A DNA stretch of 64,000 nt from Agarivorans sp050870875 (lineage in GTDB: Bacteria; Pseudomonadota; Gammaproteobacteria; Enterobacterales; Celerinatantimonadaceae): contig NZ_CP194041.2 in NCBI RefSeq assembly GCF_050870875.2, positions 806,001 to 870,000 of the forward strand. Reading direction: 5' to 3'. Under the pieces are notes generated by a model. That model saw nothing but the letters and a program-made list of their open reading frames with translations, was not told the origin of the DNA and did not search any database. The number at the start of each line of letters is the position of its first letter. Within the stretch, counting starts at the first letter, position 1. The position numbers and the translations under genes are program-made. Shown here one piece after another: positions 18,881-27,053 of this stretch.

Positions 18881-19282
18881 TTAATCTGATTTTTTAATTG
18901 GGCGGGGCCTACCATTGCTGTCGATGGCGACATAATTGAAGGTTGCATGGCAAACTTGGAAGCGTTCACCAACATCATCTTCTTTCACTTGGCGGATCCA
19001 GACTTCAAGATCGATAGACATTGAGGTTCGGCCTATTTTACTGCACTCACCATAACAGCACACCACATCACCCACTTTCACCGGTTTTTCGAAGGTGATA
19101 CTGGAAACCGACACGGTGACTATCCGGCCATTGGAAATTTCTTTGGCTAAAATACCACCCGCTAAATCCAATTGAGACATGATCCAGCCGCCGAAAATAT
19201 CGCCATTGGCATTGGTATCTGCAGGCATGGCTAAGGTTCGGAGTAATAATTGCCCTTTTGGAGCACTAACTTTCTGATTCAT
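18881..19282 (-). CDS. yciA: Acyl-CoA thioesterase YciA
   Basis: 133 residues, a single hot-dog fold. The N-terminal motif MPADTNANGDIFGGWIMSQLD (here about residues 19-39) contains the catalytic Asp and nucleotide-site residues typical of YciA; VSSITFEKPVKVGDVV follows. It hydrolyses acyl-CoAs of various lengths in the cytoplasm. E. coli YciA has 132 residues. Own transcription unit. Confidence 0.93.
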   Translation of the reverse strand: MNQKVSAPKGQLLLRTLAMPADTNANGDIFGGWIMSQLDLAGGILAKEISNGRIVTVSVSSITFEKPVKVGDVVCCYGECSKIGRTSMSIDLEVWIRQVKEDDVGERFQVCHATFNYVAIDSNGRPRPIKKSD

Positions 19283-19695
19283 GTTCTAATCGCCACAATA
19301 ACAAATAAGTAATTAAGCAAACTGCTGGTCTGCTGTTGAAAAATACTATTATATCAAAAATATAAGCAAACTCACGGAGTGCATAAGTAGAAGACTTAGA
19401 GGCTGCAAGCATGAACTAAATTGACTTAAATAAGGCTGTATACGGCTCTAAAAGTATATGTTTTCACAACTTACTCTGGTCTTTTCAAATTTATTCTACA
19501 ATCGCCTTCATGTCATGGCTATTTTAAGTATTACTTATAATGGTTGATGTTCTTGCTGTTGCTTGTTCTATGATTGGATTAATCAAAAGTAAAAGCTCTC
19601 TGATTGGCAATCCCTTCACAGCTGTCTAGACTATCAATAGGTGGCTTAGCTTGCTTGAATGCAAAATATAAGTCTACGGATCGTCGGGGGGAAAT
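19283..19695. other. Intergenic region upstream of the chemoreceptor gene
   Basis: 413 nt holding the divergent yciA and chemoreceptor promoters. The downstream gene has an unusually G-rich ribosome site (GGGGGG before AAATATG). No gene or repeat recognised. Confidence 0.4.
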
Positions 19696-21009
19696 ATGTT
19701 TTTTAATAAGCGACTGTTGAAAGAAAACCGGAAGTTAACTGAAGAACTCCAGATGCTTAAACAAGCGCGTGCTGGTCTTGAAGAAGGAATGTTGAGAATA
19801 TCACTGGATGAAAAGGGGCGTGTGACTTCGGTGAATAAAAGGTTTGAACAAGAACTTGGCTTGAGGCAAGGGGATCTTCTTAATAAGCACATTACCGACC
19901 TGGTGCCAGATCAAGCGAAAAACACTGAACATTACAAGCGAATGAAGCAAGCAATTGAGCAAGCGGTGCATTGGGATGGCGCGCTGCAAGTGAACAAGGG
20001 CAATGCTGAAGAGGCTTGGCTGCGAGCTATTTTAGAACCGATTAAAAATAGTAGTAACAAGCTTACTCATTATAGCTTATTTGCTTCAGCCTTAACTCGA
20101 ACTATTCAAATGTCGCGCGAACAAGAAGACATGCTGAATGCCTTAAATCGTTCCGCTGCGGTTATCGAATTTTCTATTGATGGTGTGATATTAAAGGCAA
20201 ATGATAATTTTCTAAGTACTATGGGATATACCAACGCACAAATAGTGGGTAAACATCATCGTATTTTTTGTAGCTCTGAAGAATCAAATTCTCTAGAGTA
20301 CCAATCGTTTTGGAGAGGCTTGGCGAGTGGCCAATTTGTATCGCAGCGCTTTAAGCGGCTTGATAGCCAGGGGCAAACCGTGTGGTTAGAGGCCTCGTAT
20401 AATCCAATCCACAACGATAGGGGAGAACTTTATAAGGTTGTAAAGTTCGCCACTGTGATTACTGATCAAGTGATTCAAGAACAATCAGCAGCCGAAGCGG
20501 CTCAATTAGCCAATGAAGTGTCAGAGAAAACTGGACATCAGACATCTCAAGGACAACAAGTGATTAAGGCTACCAATCAGAGGATGCAGGAGCTTGCAGA
20601 GTACATGAGTGAAGCGAACACAGGTATTGCTGCCTTAAATGATCATTCTCAAAAAATTAGTGAATTGGTGAACAGTATCAGTGGTATCGCCGATCAAACA
20701 AACTTACTGGCACTGAATGCGGCGATTGAAGCCGCGCGCGCTGGAGAGCAGGGACGTGGGTTTGCTGTTGTTGCAGATGAAGTTCGCCAACTAGCATCGA
20801 GAACGAATACCACGACCGAAGAAATTGTGATGATGGTTTCAGAAAATCTCAAACGAACTGGCGACGCGGTTAATTTGATTTCTCAATGCGAATTGAAGGC
20901 TAGCGAAGCACTAGAGTTATCGACTGAAGCTGGACAGATGATGGAAGATATTCAAAGTGGCGCGCAACAAGTGGTAGATGTAGTGAGTCAGTTTAACCAG
21001 AGACTCTAG
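19696..21009 (+). CDS. Soluble PAS-PAS methyl-accepting chemotaxis protein
   Basis: 437 residues with no membrane helix. A short N-terminal coiled coil (about 8-30) precedes two PAS domains (about 35-135 and 150-262; the second has ALNRSAAVIEFSIDGVILKA and ATVITDQV at its end). The C-terminal signalling hairpin contains the highly conserved tip GIADQTNLLALNAAIEAARAG (about 333-353), which binds CheA/CheW. It should sense a cytoplasmic cue, perhaps redox or energy state through PAS cofactors, and steer motility. The signalling bundle is short, typical of Aer2/PAS-type cytosolic receptors. A single gene. Confidence 0.92.
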   Translation: MFFNKRLLKENRKLTEELQMLKQARAGLEEGMLRISLDEKGRVTSVNKRFEQELGLRQGDLLNKHITDLVPDQAKNTEHYKRMKQAIEQAVHWDGALQVNKGNAEEAWLRAILEPIKNSSNKLTHYSLFASALTRTIQMSREQEDMLNALNRSAAVIEFSIDGVILKANDNFLSTMGYTNAQIVGKHHRIFCSSEESNSLEYQSFWRGLASGQFVSQRFKRLDSQGQTVWLEASYNPIHNDRGELYKVVKFATVITDQVIQEQSAAEAAQLANEVSEKTGHQTSQGQQVIKATNQRMQELAEYMSEANTGIAALNDHSQKISELVNSISGIADQTNLLALNAAIEAARAGEQGRGFAVVADEVRQLASRTNTTTEEIVMMVSENLKRTGDAVNLISQCELKASEALELSTEAGQMMEDIQSGAQQVVDVVSQFNQRL

Positions 21010-21200
21010 GGCGTGGTTTTTGAATAGGGCCAGCGAGAATTCTCACTCATTGGCTAGGGACTTGTTTCAACAAACAACAAGCTAACATTGATTGTTTATA
21101 GAGCTCTGGCAGCGTGGTAACTGACCTTATGCTGCTCTAGAAATGTCAGCGACTTTTGCTGATTTATCGAGCAAACAATGCTTTTAAATCAAACTTTATT

Positions 21201-21374
21201 GGCACCAAGCTTAGTTACCTAAAATACAGATGATGAAATTAGAGTCTAGTGCTCGTACAGCATGGAAGTCTCTTAATGAAGTCTTTAGCACTGAACTAAC
21301 TAAAGCTACAGTAGTTATGGTCTGCTGGTGCTGCTTTGCTCTTATCTATAGCTACATGGTTGATATGGAATTAG
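21201..21374 (+). pseudogene. Orphan remnant of a toxin/immunity cassette
   Basis: 21201-21310 matches the central part of the effector gene downstream (the KLPKIQMMKLESSARTAWKSL to ELTKAT stretch). After a short junction, 21314-21374 matches the 3' end of the membrane (immunity-like) gene at 23495-23854, including its stop. Everything between is deleted. It lies before ycdX, outside the main array, which shows that the array once extended across, or recombined around, ycdX. Confidence 0.8.
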
Positions 21375-21454
21375 AGCGCTTATTCACTTGTTGGCAGAAC
21401 GGATCTTAGTCACAATAAACTTGCTGATTCCCCTTTCATACTTTAGAGGTCGTT

Positions 21455-22207
21455 ATGAAAATCAAACCCGAAGTCGATCTGCATTTACATACCATCGCCA
21501 GCACCCATGCTTATAGTACCCTGCACGACTATGTTCATTATGCCAAACAGAATGGCATTAAGATGTTTGCGGTAAGCGACCACGGGCCAGACATGACCGA
21601 TGCCCCACATGAGTGGCACTTTATTAATTGCGCCTTGTTTCCCCGGGTCGATCAGGGCATTGGCATTCTTCGCGGCATTGAAGCCAATATCAAATCGCCA
21701 GCGGGAGAAATTGATTGTAATGAGCGCATGCGGGCTCAATTGGACATCATTTTATGTGGCTTTCATCAGGAAGTGTTTCAACCGAAGTCCATTTATATCA
21801 ACACCGAAGCCATGCTTAATACCATCAAAAATGGGCTGGTGAATGTCATCACCCACCCGGGCAACCCCAGCTTTCCTATCGATGCTGAAGCCATTGTCAA
21901 AGCGGCGGCGGAATATAACGTAGCCTTGGAAATTAATAACAGTTCGTTTATTCATTCTCGTAAGGGCAGCGAAGCCAATTGTGAACGGATCATTCAACTG
22001 GCTAAAAAACACGATGCGCCTTTAAGTATTGGTTCAGATGCGCACATCGCCTACGACATAGGCCGCTTCGATAAAGCCTTGGGGCTACTAGAGGCGAACG
22101 CCTTTCCTGCCGAGCGGATCATTAATCGCAGCATGTTGTCGCTACTGGATCATTTAGCCGATAAGGGAAAAGCGCTTCATCAAGAATTTGCCGACTTACT
22201 CAGTTAA
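21455..22207 (+). CDS. ycdX: PHP-domain phosphatase YcdX-like
   Basis: 250 residues, about the size of E. coli YcdX (245). The N-terminal metal-binding HxH is in VDLHLHTIASTHAYS, followed by AVSDHGPDM, GIEANI, ITHPGNP and IGSDAH, which together supply the ligands of the trinuclear metal site. A cytosolic phosphatase of the PHP family, linked in enterobacteria to swarming; the natural substrate is uncertain. It is a backbone gene, but array fragments lie on both sides of it. Confidence 0.9.
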   Translation: MKIKPEVDLHLHTIASTHAYSTLHDYVHYAKQNGIKMFAVSDHGPDMTDAPHEWHFINCALFPRVDQGIGILRGIEANIKSPAGEIDCNERMRAQLDIILCGFHQEVFQPKSIYINTEAMLNTIKNGLVNVITHPGNPSFPIDAEAIVKAAAEYNVALEINNSSFIHSRKGSEANCERIIQLAKKHDAPLSIGSDAHIAYDIGRFDKALGLLEANAFPAERIINRSMLSLLDHLADKGKALHQEFADLLS

Positions 22208-22445
22208 GTGGAGGATCCGCATTTGTATGAAAACACTTTGCGGTGCGATATACGCCGATGAAGCTAAACGGGGGCGTCCAATGCAAAAACCTTGCTTAAG
22301 CGAAGTAGTTTTTACCGTGGATGCCCATACTAGCTGCTCTAAGCAAGTCATTGCTAAAATAGTTTTCCCGATTGCTATTGACTTATTTGTTATTTAAATT
22401 TACCGTGTTCCTTCATTTTTGTTTTGACAGTAAAAGGAACAAACT

Positions 22446-23495
22446 GTGAGTGAACAAGCGGAGATTTATCTTAGTACTCGGAGCCGTCAGTTAGAGCCTG
22501 CTGATTTTGCGAGTGAAGCAGAGTTTAATACATTCTTAAATGATAATTCTTTGCAATCCGGTAGTTTTCTTCATGCAGGAACGCCTTATATTGTTCGCTC
22601 AAGCGGAAGCAGCACTCCTACCAATTCAATGCAGCAATGCAGACAACTGCAAACTATCCCTTCTTGTCACCGTCGCTCGTTAGCCAATGTAAATGCTCAG
22701 CTAGGCAGCGACATAACACTTGGTTTGGCCGAGTTATTTGACCAGCAGATTGCTCCTGCCGCCAGTAGACTCAATCAATGGGTGAATAAAGAAAAGGTTA
22801 ATTTTGCGAGTGCAGGTGTAGGGTTACTAGAGAATCGAGGCGCGGCTTTAGAGAACAGCTTGAAAGTTTACGAAAGAAGTTTAATGGCGGTGAGAGCCGG
22901 GCACCAAGCTAAGTTACCTAAAATACAGATGATGAAATTAGAGTCTAGTGCTCGCTCAGCATGGAAGGCTCTTAATGAAGTTTTTAGCACTGAACTAACT
23001 AAAGCTACATCGGTTGTTAAAGCGCGTAAAGGAACGGTGCTTAATAATGCTACTCGTGGAATTAATAAAGCTAAAAGTGCACGTACGGATGCGCCAATTA
23101 GAGTGACAAACGTTAAAGAGCTACAAAGCCTAAAGCGGATGTCATTGGGGCTAAAAGGAGCTGGTCATCTTCTTCTCGGTTACGATATATATAGACGAGG
23201 TAAAATCGTGCAGGCTGATTTTGAACAAGGTAAAGATTGGCAGAAAACTGCGGTAGTTCAAACTGCAGGCTTGTCTATAAGCTTTATTGCTGGAGCTTTA
23301 ACAGCAAAGGCTGTGGCTGCTGCAGCTATCACTATCGGCTTAACTGCTACGCCTGTAGGGTGGGTAATTGCAATTGGTATTGGCATTGGAGCGACTTATT
23401 TGGCGGCTGTAGCCGGAGATGATTTTGGAAAAAATTTAGCCAAAGACGTTTATGAGCGAAATGGAACCTTTAACCGTATTCCAAGGTCATTGTAA
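22446..23495 (+). CDS. Putative polymorphic membrane-active toxin/effector, full length
   Basis: 349 residues, not a recognised family by name. Three parts are visible: (1) an N-terminal ~110-residue region with no signal peptide and a LysM-like end (LHAGTPYIV); (2) a helical middle (about 115-265); (3) a Gly/Ala-rich hydrophobic pair of helices (about 270-320) ending TPVGWVIAIGIGIGATYLAA, then a variable 30-residue tail finishing FNRIPRSL. Part 3 resembles glycine-zipper membrane-disrupting effectors or pore-forming toxins. GTG start with AAGGA 7 nt upstream. It overlaps the next membrane gene by one base. The only copy here with the N-terminal part, so probably the only exportable one; the toxin role is inferred. 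Confidence 0.7.
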   Translation: MSEQAEIYLSTRSRQLEPADFASEAEFNTFLNDNSLQSGSFLHAGTPYIVRSSGSSTPTNSMQQCRQLQTIPSCHRRSLANVNAQLGSDITLGLAELFDQQIAPAASRLNQWVNKEKVNFASAGVGLLENRGAALENSLKVYERSLMAVRAGHQAKLPKIQMMKLESSARSAWKALNEVFSTELTKATSVVKARKGTVLNNATRGINKAKSARTDAPIRVTNVKELQSLKRMSLGLKGAGHLLLGYDIYRRGKIVQADFEQGKDWQKTAVVQTAGLSISFIAGALTAKAVAAAAITIGLTATPVGWVIAIGIGIGATYLAAVAGDDFGKNLAKDVYERNGTFNRIPRSL

Positions 23496-23854
23496 TGGAA
23501 CATACCGCTTTAACTTTTGCAGATTGGGCTCAACTGTTCGGGGGGCTTTGCTGGGTATCAACAATGATAGCTTGGCTGGCTTTTTCTAGAAAGTGCATGG
23601 TGAGGCTTGAGCGGGAGTTTAAAACGCAAGGCATAAGTAGGGTAGATTGGGATGGACCTGGTTTTAGGGTGCTTAGCTACGCAACAGTTATTCTGTTCAA
23701 AACAGAAAGGATGAATGACTCTAATTATCAGTTTGTTCCTGTTAGAGAAACTAGAAGGTTAGCAACAAGGCTAGATTGGTACTTGGCTTTATGGTTATGG
23801 TCTTCTGGTATTGGTTTGCTTCTATCTATAGCTACATGGTCTATATGGAGTTAG
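23495..23854 (+). CDS. Two-helix membrane protein, putative immunity protein A
   Basis: 119 residues. N-terminal helix (about 8-30), a conserved middle with DWDGPGFRVLSYATVILFKT (about 50-70), NY.FVPV and RLAT motifs, and a C-terminal helix (WYLALWLWSSGIGLL). It is the first of eight related genes in the array and is translationally coupled to the full-length toxin gene. A membrane immunity protein against a membrane-active toxin is the simplest reading, as with colicin-type and Tme-type pairs. No named family recognised. Confidence 0.7.
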   Translation: MEHTALTFADWAQLFGGLCWVSTMIAWLAFSRKCMVRLEREFKTQGISRVDWDGPGFRVLSYATVILFKTERMNDSNYQFVPVRETRRLATRLDWYLALWLWSSGIGLLLSIATWSIWS

Positions 23855-23891
23855 AGTCACTAATTTTTATAGATATGCTTAAGTTTTTTTC

Positions 23892-24082
23892 ATGATTGCT
23901 TTTGTGTCGTCAATGGTTGCTTGGTTGTCGAGTATTCTTTCCAGAACTTCTACAAAAATAGTCAGTGAGCAGTTGAATTAAGAATAACGATTGTTGCTGT
24001 GGCAGGCGATGATTTAGGCAAATTTAGCCAAAGACGCCCATGAGCATAATGGTATATATAGCCGTATTCCAAGGACTTTATG
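23892..24082 (+). pseudogene. Chimeric cassette remnant: immunity F-like start joined to immunity D-like end, then a toxin tail
   Basis: 23892-23929 matches the N-terminal codons of the gene at 26519 (MI.FVSSMVAWL). The sequence then jumps to the last codons of the gene at 25576, and continues through the same downstream spacer as that gene. 23992-24082 encodes, with a frameshift, the toxin C-terminal tail (VAVAGDDLG ... SRIPRTL) and overlaps the next start codon. Evidently a recombination scar. Confidence 0.8.
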
Positions 24083-24430
24083 ATGGAGCATGCCCCTTCA
24101 ATCTACGCAGATTGGATACAGTTATTTTTTATGATGCTTGGAGTGTCAGCAATGATAGCTTGGCTATTAAGTGCAAAGCTCACCATGCGACGAATAGAGC
24201 CCGAGCTGATAAAGCAGGGCTTCAGTTGTGGAAGCTGGGATGGACCGGGTTTTCGGGTATTGAGTTATGCAACGATTATTTTGTTTCAAACAAAATTGCT
24301 TAATGACAGTAATTATCCTTTCGTTCCAGTGAGTGCTACCCGTAAGCTAGCGACGAAAAAAGACTGGTACATATCACTGTGGCTTTGGTGCTCATTAGTA
24401 GGAATGGTAATCCTAGTGTTCCTTTATTGA
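24080..24430 (+). CDS. Putative immunity protein B (no intact toxin upstream)
   Basis: 116 residues, the same family as protein A: N-terminal helix with SAMIAWLLSAK, MRRIEPELIKQGF, then WDGPGFRVLSYATIILFQT, FVPVSATRKLATKKDW and a C-terminal helix. Nearly identical to the gene at 26063 (duplicated block). Only a frameshifted toxin tail lies before it, overlapping its ATGATG start. It could still protect against a toxin made by neighbouring strains. Confidence 0.7.
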   Translation: MMEHAPSIYADWIQLFFMMLGVSAMIAWLLSAKLTMRRIEPELIKQGFSCGSWDGPGFRVLSYATIILFQTKLLNDSNYPFVPVSATRKLATKKDWYISLWLWCSLVGMVILVFLY

Positions 24431-24539
24431 AACTTGTTGTTATGACTAAAAGGTTAATTTTGCGAGTGCAGGAGTTGGGTTACTAGAGAATCGAGGCGCG
24501 GCTTTAGAGAACAGCTTAAAAGCTTACGAAAGAAGTTTA

Positions 24540-25151
24540 ATGGCGGTGAGAGCCGTGCACCAAGCTAAGTTACCTAAAATACAGATGATGAAATTAGAGT
24601 CTAGTGCTCGCACAGCATGGAAGTCTCTTAATGAAGTTTTTAGCACTGAACTAACTAAAGCTACATCGGTTGTTAAAGCGCGTAAAGGAACGGTGCTTAA
24701 TAATGCTACTCGTGGAATTAATAAAGCTAAAAGTGCACGTACGGATGCGCCAATTAGAGTGACAAACGTTAAAGAGCTACAAAGCCTAAAGCGGATGTCA
24801 TTGGGGCTAAAAGGAGCTGGTCATCTTCTTCTCGGTTACGATATATATAGACGAGGTAAAATCGTGCAGGCGGATTTTGAACAAGGTAAAGATTGGCAGA
24901 AAACTGCGGTAGTGCAAACAGCGGGTTTATCGATGGGATTTTTAGCAGGAGCTGCCGCTGCCAAAGCTGTGACTGCTGCAGCTATCACTATCGGCCTAAC
25001 TTCTACGCCTGTAGGGTGGGTTATTGCCATAGGCATTGGTATTGGTGCGACTTACCTAGCAGCAACAACGTTCGATGGTATTGGACAGAAAGTTGCTACA
25101 CAAGTGTATGAGCGAGAAGGGATGTTCAACCGTATTCCAAGGGCATTATGA
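24540..25151 (+). CDS. Displaced toxin module 2 (lacks the N-terminal part)
   Basis: 203 residues, almost identical to residues ~147-320 of the full-length effector, then a different tail (TTFDGIGQKVATQVYEREGMF and NRIPRAL). Homology to the full gene begins at 24446, upstream of this ATG, but an in-frame TAA just before it (in GACTAAAAGG) cuts it off. There is no good ribosome site, so it may be silent. Overlaps its own immunity gene by 4 nt. Resembles the orphan C-terminal modules known downstream of Rhs and CdiA genes. Confidence 0.65.
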   Translation: MAVRAVHQAKLPKIQMMKLESSARTAWKSLNEVFSTELTKATSVVKARKGTVLNNATRGINKAKSARTDAPIRVTNVKELQSLKRMSLGLKGAGHLLLGYDIYRRGKIVQADFEQGKDWQKTAVVQTAGLSMGFLAGAAAAKAVTAAAITIGLTSTPVGWVIAIGIGIGATYLAATTFDGIGQKVATQVYEREGMFNRIPRAL

Positions 25152-25510
25152 TGGAGCCAATTACGATTGCGGATAAGCTTTTGTTTGTATGCAGCTTATT
25201 TTGGCTATCAACAATGGTTGCTTGGTTATGTTTTTCTCGGATCTCAATGAGGAGGTTCGAGGAGCAGTTTGAGCTACGAGGTGTTGAAAGGATCGATTGG
25301 GATGGCCTCGGTTTTCGAGTGCTGAGCTATGCAACTGTAATCTTGTTTAAAACAGATAGATTAAATGATGATAATTATCAATTTGTTCCTGTTAGTGAAA
25401 CACGAAAGTTAGCGACTAAAAAAGATTGGTTCTTGGCCTTATGGTTATGGGGATCCGGCATCGGGATGTTGGTTGTAGGTTTCACTTATGCATTTTTCTT
25501 TATGGCCTAG
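25148..25510 (+). CDS. Putative immunity protein C
   Basis: 120 residues (119 from the second ATG at 25151). Same architecture: TM1 (about 12-30, WLSTMVAWLCFSR), conserved WDGLGFRVLSYATVILFKT, FVPVSETRKLATKKDW, TM2 ending FFFMA. Its N-terminal helix differs most from the other copies, as expected if this region recognises the variant tail of the toxin module just upstream. Confidence 0.7.
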   Translation: MMEPITIADKLLFVCSLFWLSTMVAWLCFSRISMRRFEEQFELRGVERIDWDGLGFRVLSYATVILFKTDRLNDDNYQFVPVSETRKLATKKDWFLALWLWGSGIGMLVVGFTYAFFFMA

Positions 25511-25519
25511 GCACTTTTA

Positions 25520-25579
25520 GCTGAAAGCATTTATGACAGAGATACTTCAGTCTTTAATAGGATCCCTGCTTCACTATGA
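25520..25579 (+). pseudogene. Toxin tail remnant before immunity D
   Basis: In-frame translation reads AESIYDRDTSVFNRIPASL then stop, matching the last ~19 residues of the toxin (AKDVYERNGTFNRIPRSL) with a distinct sequence. The stop overlaps the next ATG (ATGA), the same coupling as in the intact pairs. The toxin body is absent. Confidence 0.8.
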
Positions 25580-25944
25580 TGTATGTAGTTGGTGTTTCGT
25601 CGTTTGTTGGTTGTGCTTTGTCCATGTTTTCAGCAATGATAGCGTGGTTATGTTTTGCTCGAATAAATATGCCCAGACTTGAAAAGAGTTTAAAAGAGCA
25701 AGGTATTGAAAGGGTAGATTGGGATGGGCCTGGTTTTCGTGTTCTTAGCTACACCATAATTATTTTGTTTAAAACAAAGCGACTTAATGATGATAATTAC
25801 CCATTTGTTCCGGTTACAGCCTCTCGACAGTTAGCGACCCAAACTGATTGGTGGCTTTCTCTTTGGCTATGGGGATCGTTTGGTATAGCGATGGTTTGTA
25901 TGATTATTCTGTCAGTATTCTTTCCAGAACTTCTACAAAAATAG
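25576..25944 (+). CDS. Putative immunity protein D (orphan)
   Basis: 122 residues. TM1 SSFVGCALSMFSAMIAWLCF, then MPRLEKSLKEQGIERVDWDG, GFRVLSYTIIILFKTKRL, FVPVTASRQLATQTDW, and a longer C-terminal helix ending FFPELLQK. Close to the truncated gene at 28050. Preceded only by a toxin tail fragment. Confidence 0.7.
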   Translation: MMYVVGVSSFVGCALSMFSAMIAWLCFARINMPRLEKSLKEQGIERVDWDGPGFRVLSYTIIILFKTKRLNDDNYPFVPVTASRQLATQTDWWLSLWLWGSFGIAMVCMIILSVFFPELLQK

Positions 25945-25974
25945 TCAGTGAGCAGTTGAGTTAAGAATAACGCT

Positions 25975-26065
25975 TGTTGCTGTGGCAGGCGATGATTTAG
26001 GAAAAATTAGCTAAAGACGTTTATGAGCGAAATGGAACCTTTAACCGTATTCCAAGGACTTTATG
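25975..26065 (+). pseudogene. Toxin tail remnant before immunity E
   Basis: Encodes VAVAGDDLGK, then a one-base frameshift, then DVYERNGTFNRIPRTL and a stop overlapping the next ATG. This tail is almost that of the full-length toxin. The region 25912-26413 is a near-copy of 23933-24430. Confidence 0.8.
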
Positions 26066-26413
26066 ATGGAGCATGCCCCTTCAATCTACGCAGATTGGAT
26101 ACAGTTATTTTTTCTGATGCTTGGAGTGTCAGCAATGATAGCTTGGCTATTAAGTGCAAAGCTCACCATGCGACGAATAGAGCCCGAGCTGATAAAGCAG
26201 GGCTTCAGTTGTGGAAGCTGGGATGGACCGGGTTTTCGGGTATTGAGTTATGCAACGATTATTTTGTTTCAAACAAAATTGCTTAATGACAGTAATTATC
26301 CTTTCGTTCCAGTGAGTGCTACCCGTAAGCTAGCGACGAAAAAAGACTGGTACATATCACTATGGCTGTGTTGCTCATTAGTAGGAATGGTATTCCTAGC
26401 ATTTATCTATTGA
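26063..26413 (+). CDS. Putative immunity protein E (near-identical to B)
   Basis: 116 residues differing from protein B at only a few positions (FFLMLG versus FFMMLG near residue 17; LCCSLVGMVFLAFIY versus LWCSLVGMVILVFLY at the end). Same upstream toxin-tail remnant. The identity shows a recent ~0.5-kb block duplication within the array. Confidence 0.7.
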   Translation: MMEHAPSIYADWIQLFFLMLGVSAMIAWLLSAKLTMRRIEPELIKQGFSCGSWDGPGFRVLSYATIILFQTKLLNDSNYPFVPVSATRKLATKKDWYISLWLCCSLVGMVFLAFIY

Positions 26414-26417
26414 CCTT

Positions 26418-26519
26418 ATGATTACTCTACCCCAAAAGCAGATGAAGCGGCTTAAACGCGAGGTTAAAAACTTGTATGAGCGAAATGGTATTTTCAACCG
26501 TATACCAAGGTCATTGTAA
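26418..26519 (+). pseudogene. Toxin tail remnant as a 33-codon mini-ORF before immunity F
   Basis: From the ATG at 26418 (or 26442) an open frame runs through REVKNLYERNGIFNRIPRSL and stops in TAA, whose last A starts the next gene (TAATG). It is a further variant of the toxin C-terminal tail. Whether the mini-ORF is translated is unknown; it could provide translational coupling for the downstream gene. Confidence 0.6.
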
Positions 26520-26866
26520 TGGAGCATCCTCCTTTAAGTTATGAGGACTGGCGTTCACTTTTTTTCATGATTACTTTTGTGTCGTCAATGGTAGCTTGGC
26601 TATTAAGTGCAAAGTTCACCATGAGACGAATAGAGCCCGAGCTGATAAAGCAGGGCTTCAGTTGTGGAAGCTGGGATGGACCGGGTTTTCGGGTATTGAG
26701 TTATGCAACGATTATTTTGTTTCAAACCAAGTTGCTTAATGACAGTAACTATCCTTTCGTTCCAGTAGATGCCACCCGTAAGCTGGCTACGAAAAAAGAT
26801 TGGTACATATCACTATGGCTTTGGTGCTCATTAGTAGGAATGGTAATCTTGGCATTCCTTTATTGA
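26519..26866 (+). CDS. Putative immunity protein F (orphan)
   Basis: 115 residues. The N-terminal 30 residues (MEHPPLSYEDWRSLFFMITFVSS) differ from proteins B and E, while the rest is nearly identical to them (MRRIEPELIKQGF, GFRVLSYATIILFQT, RKLATKKDW). This mosaic pattern again places the variability in TM1. Confidence 0.7.
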   Translation: MEHPPLSYEDWRSLFFMITFVSSMVAWLLSAKFTMRRIEPELIKQGFSCGSWDGPGFRVLSYATIILFQTKLLNDSNYPFVPVDATRKLATKKDWYISLWLWCSLVGMVILAFLY

Positions 26867-26877
26867 AACTTGTTGTT

Positions 26878-27000
26878 ATGACAAAACTGCAAATTGTCTG
26901 CATTAGTGTGGGAGTAATACTTAGTACCTTTTGTTTTGCAAATGGTGAAGGTGTAATGACTAAAAGGTTAATTTTGCGAGTGCAGGAGTTGGGTTACTAG
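26878..27000 (+). CDS. Possible 40-residue peptide with signal-sequence-like start
   Basis: MTKLQIVCISVGVILSTFCFANGEG looks like a signal peptide with a cleavage site after CFA. After about 25 codons the frame runs out of phase into the left edge of the third toxin module. It may be the stump of an unrelated secreted-protein gene interrupted when the module was inserted. Expression is doubtful. Confidence 0.25.
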   Translation: MTKLQIVCISVGVILSTFCFANGEGVMTKRLILRVQELGY

Positions 27001-27053
27001 AGAATCGAGGCGCGGCTTTAGAGAACAGCTTAAAAGCTTACGAAAGAAGTTTA

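Noticed and set aside
22188..22397. 69-codon plus-strand ORF before the effector
   Set aside because: Overlaps the ycdX 3' end, has no ribosome site, and its sequence looks like chance coding.
22446..23495. Confident assignment of the effector to T6SS
   Set aside because: No T6SS structural gene, VgrG, PAAR or clear MIX/RIX marker could be recognised in the window; delivery route left open.
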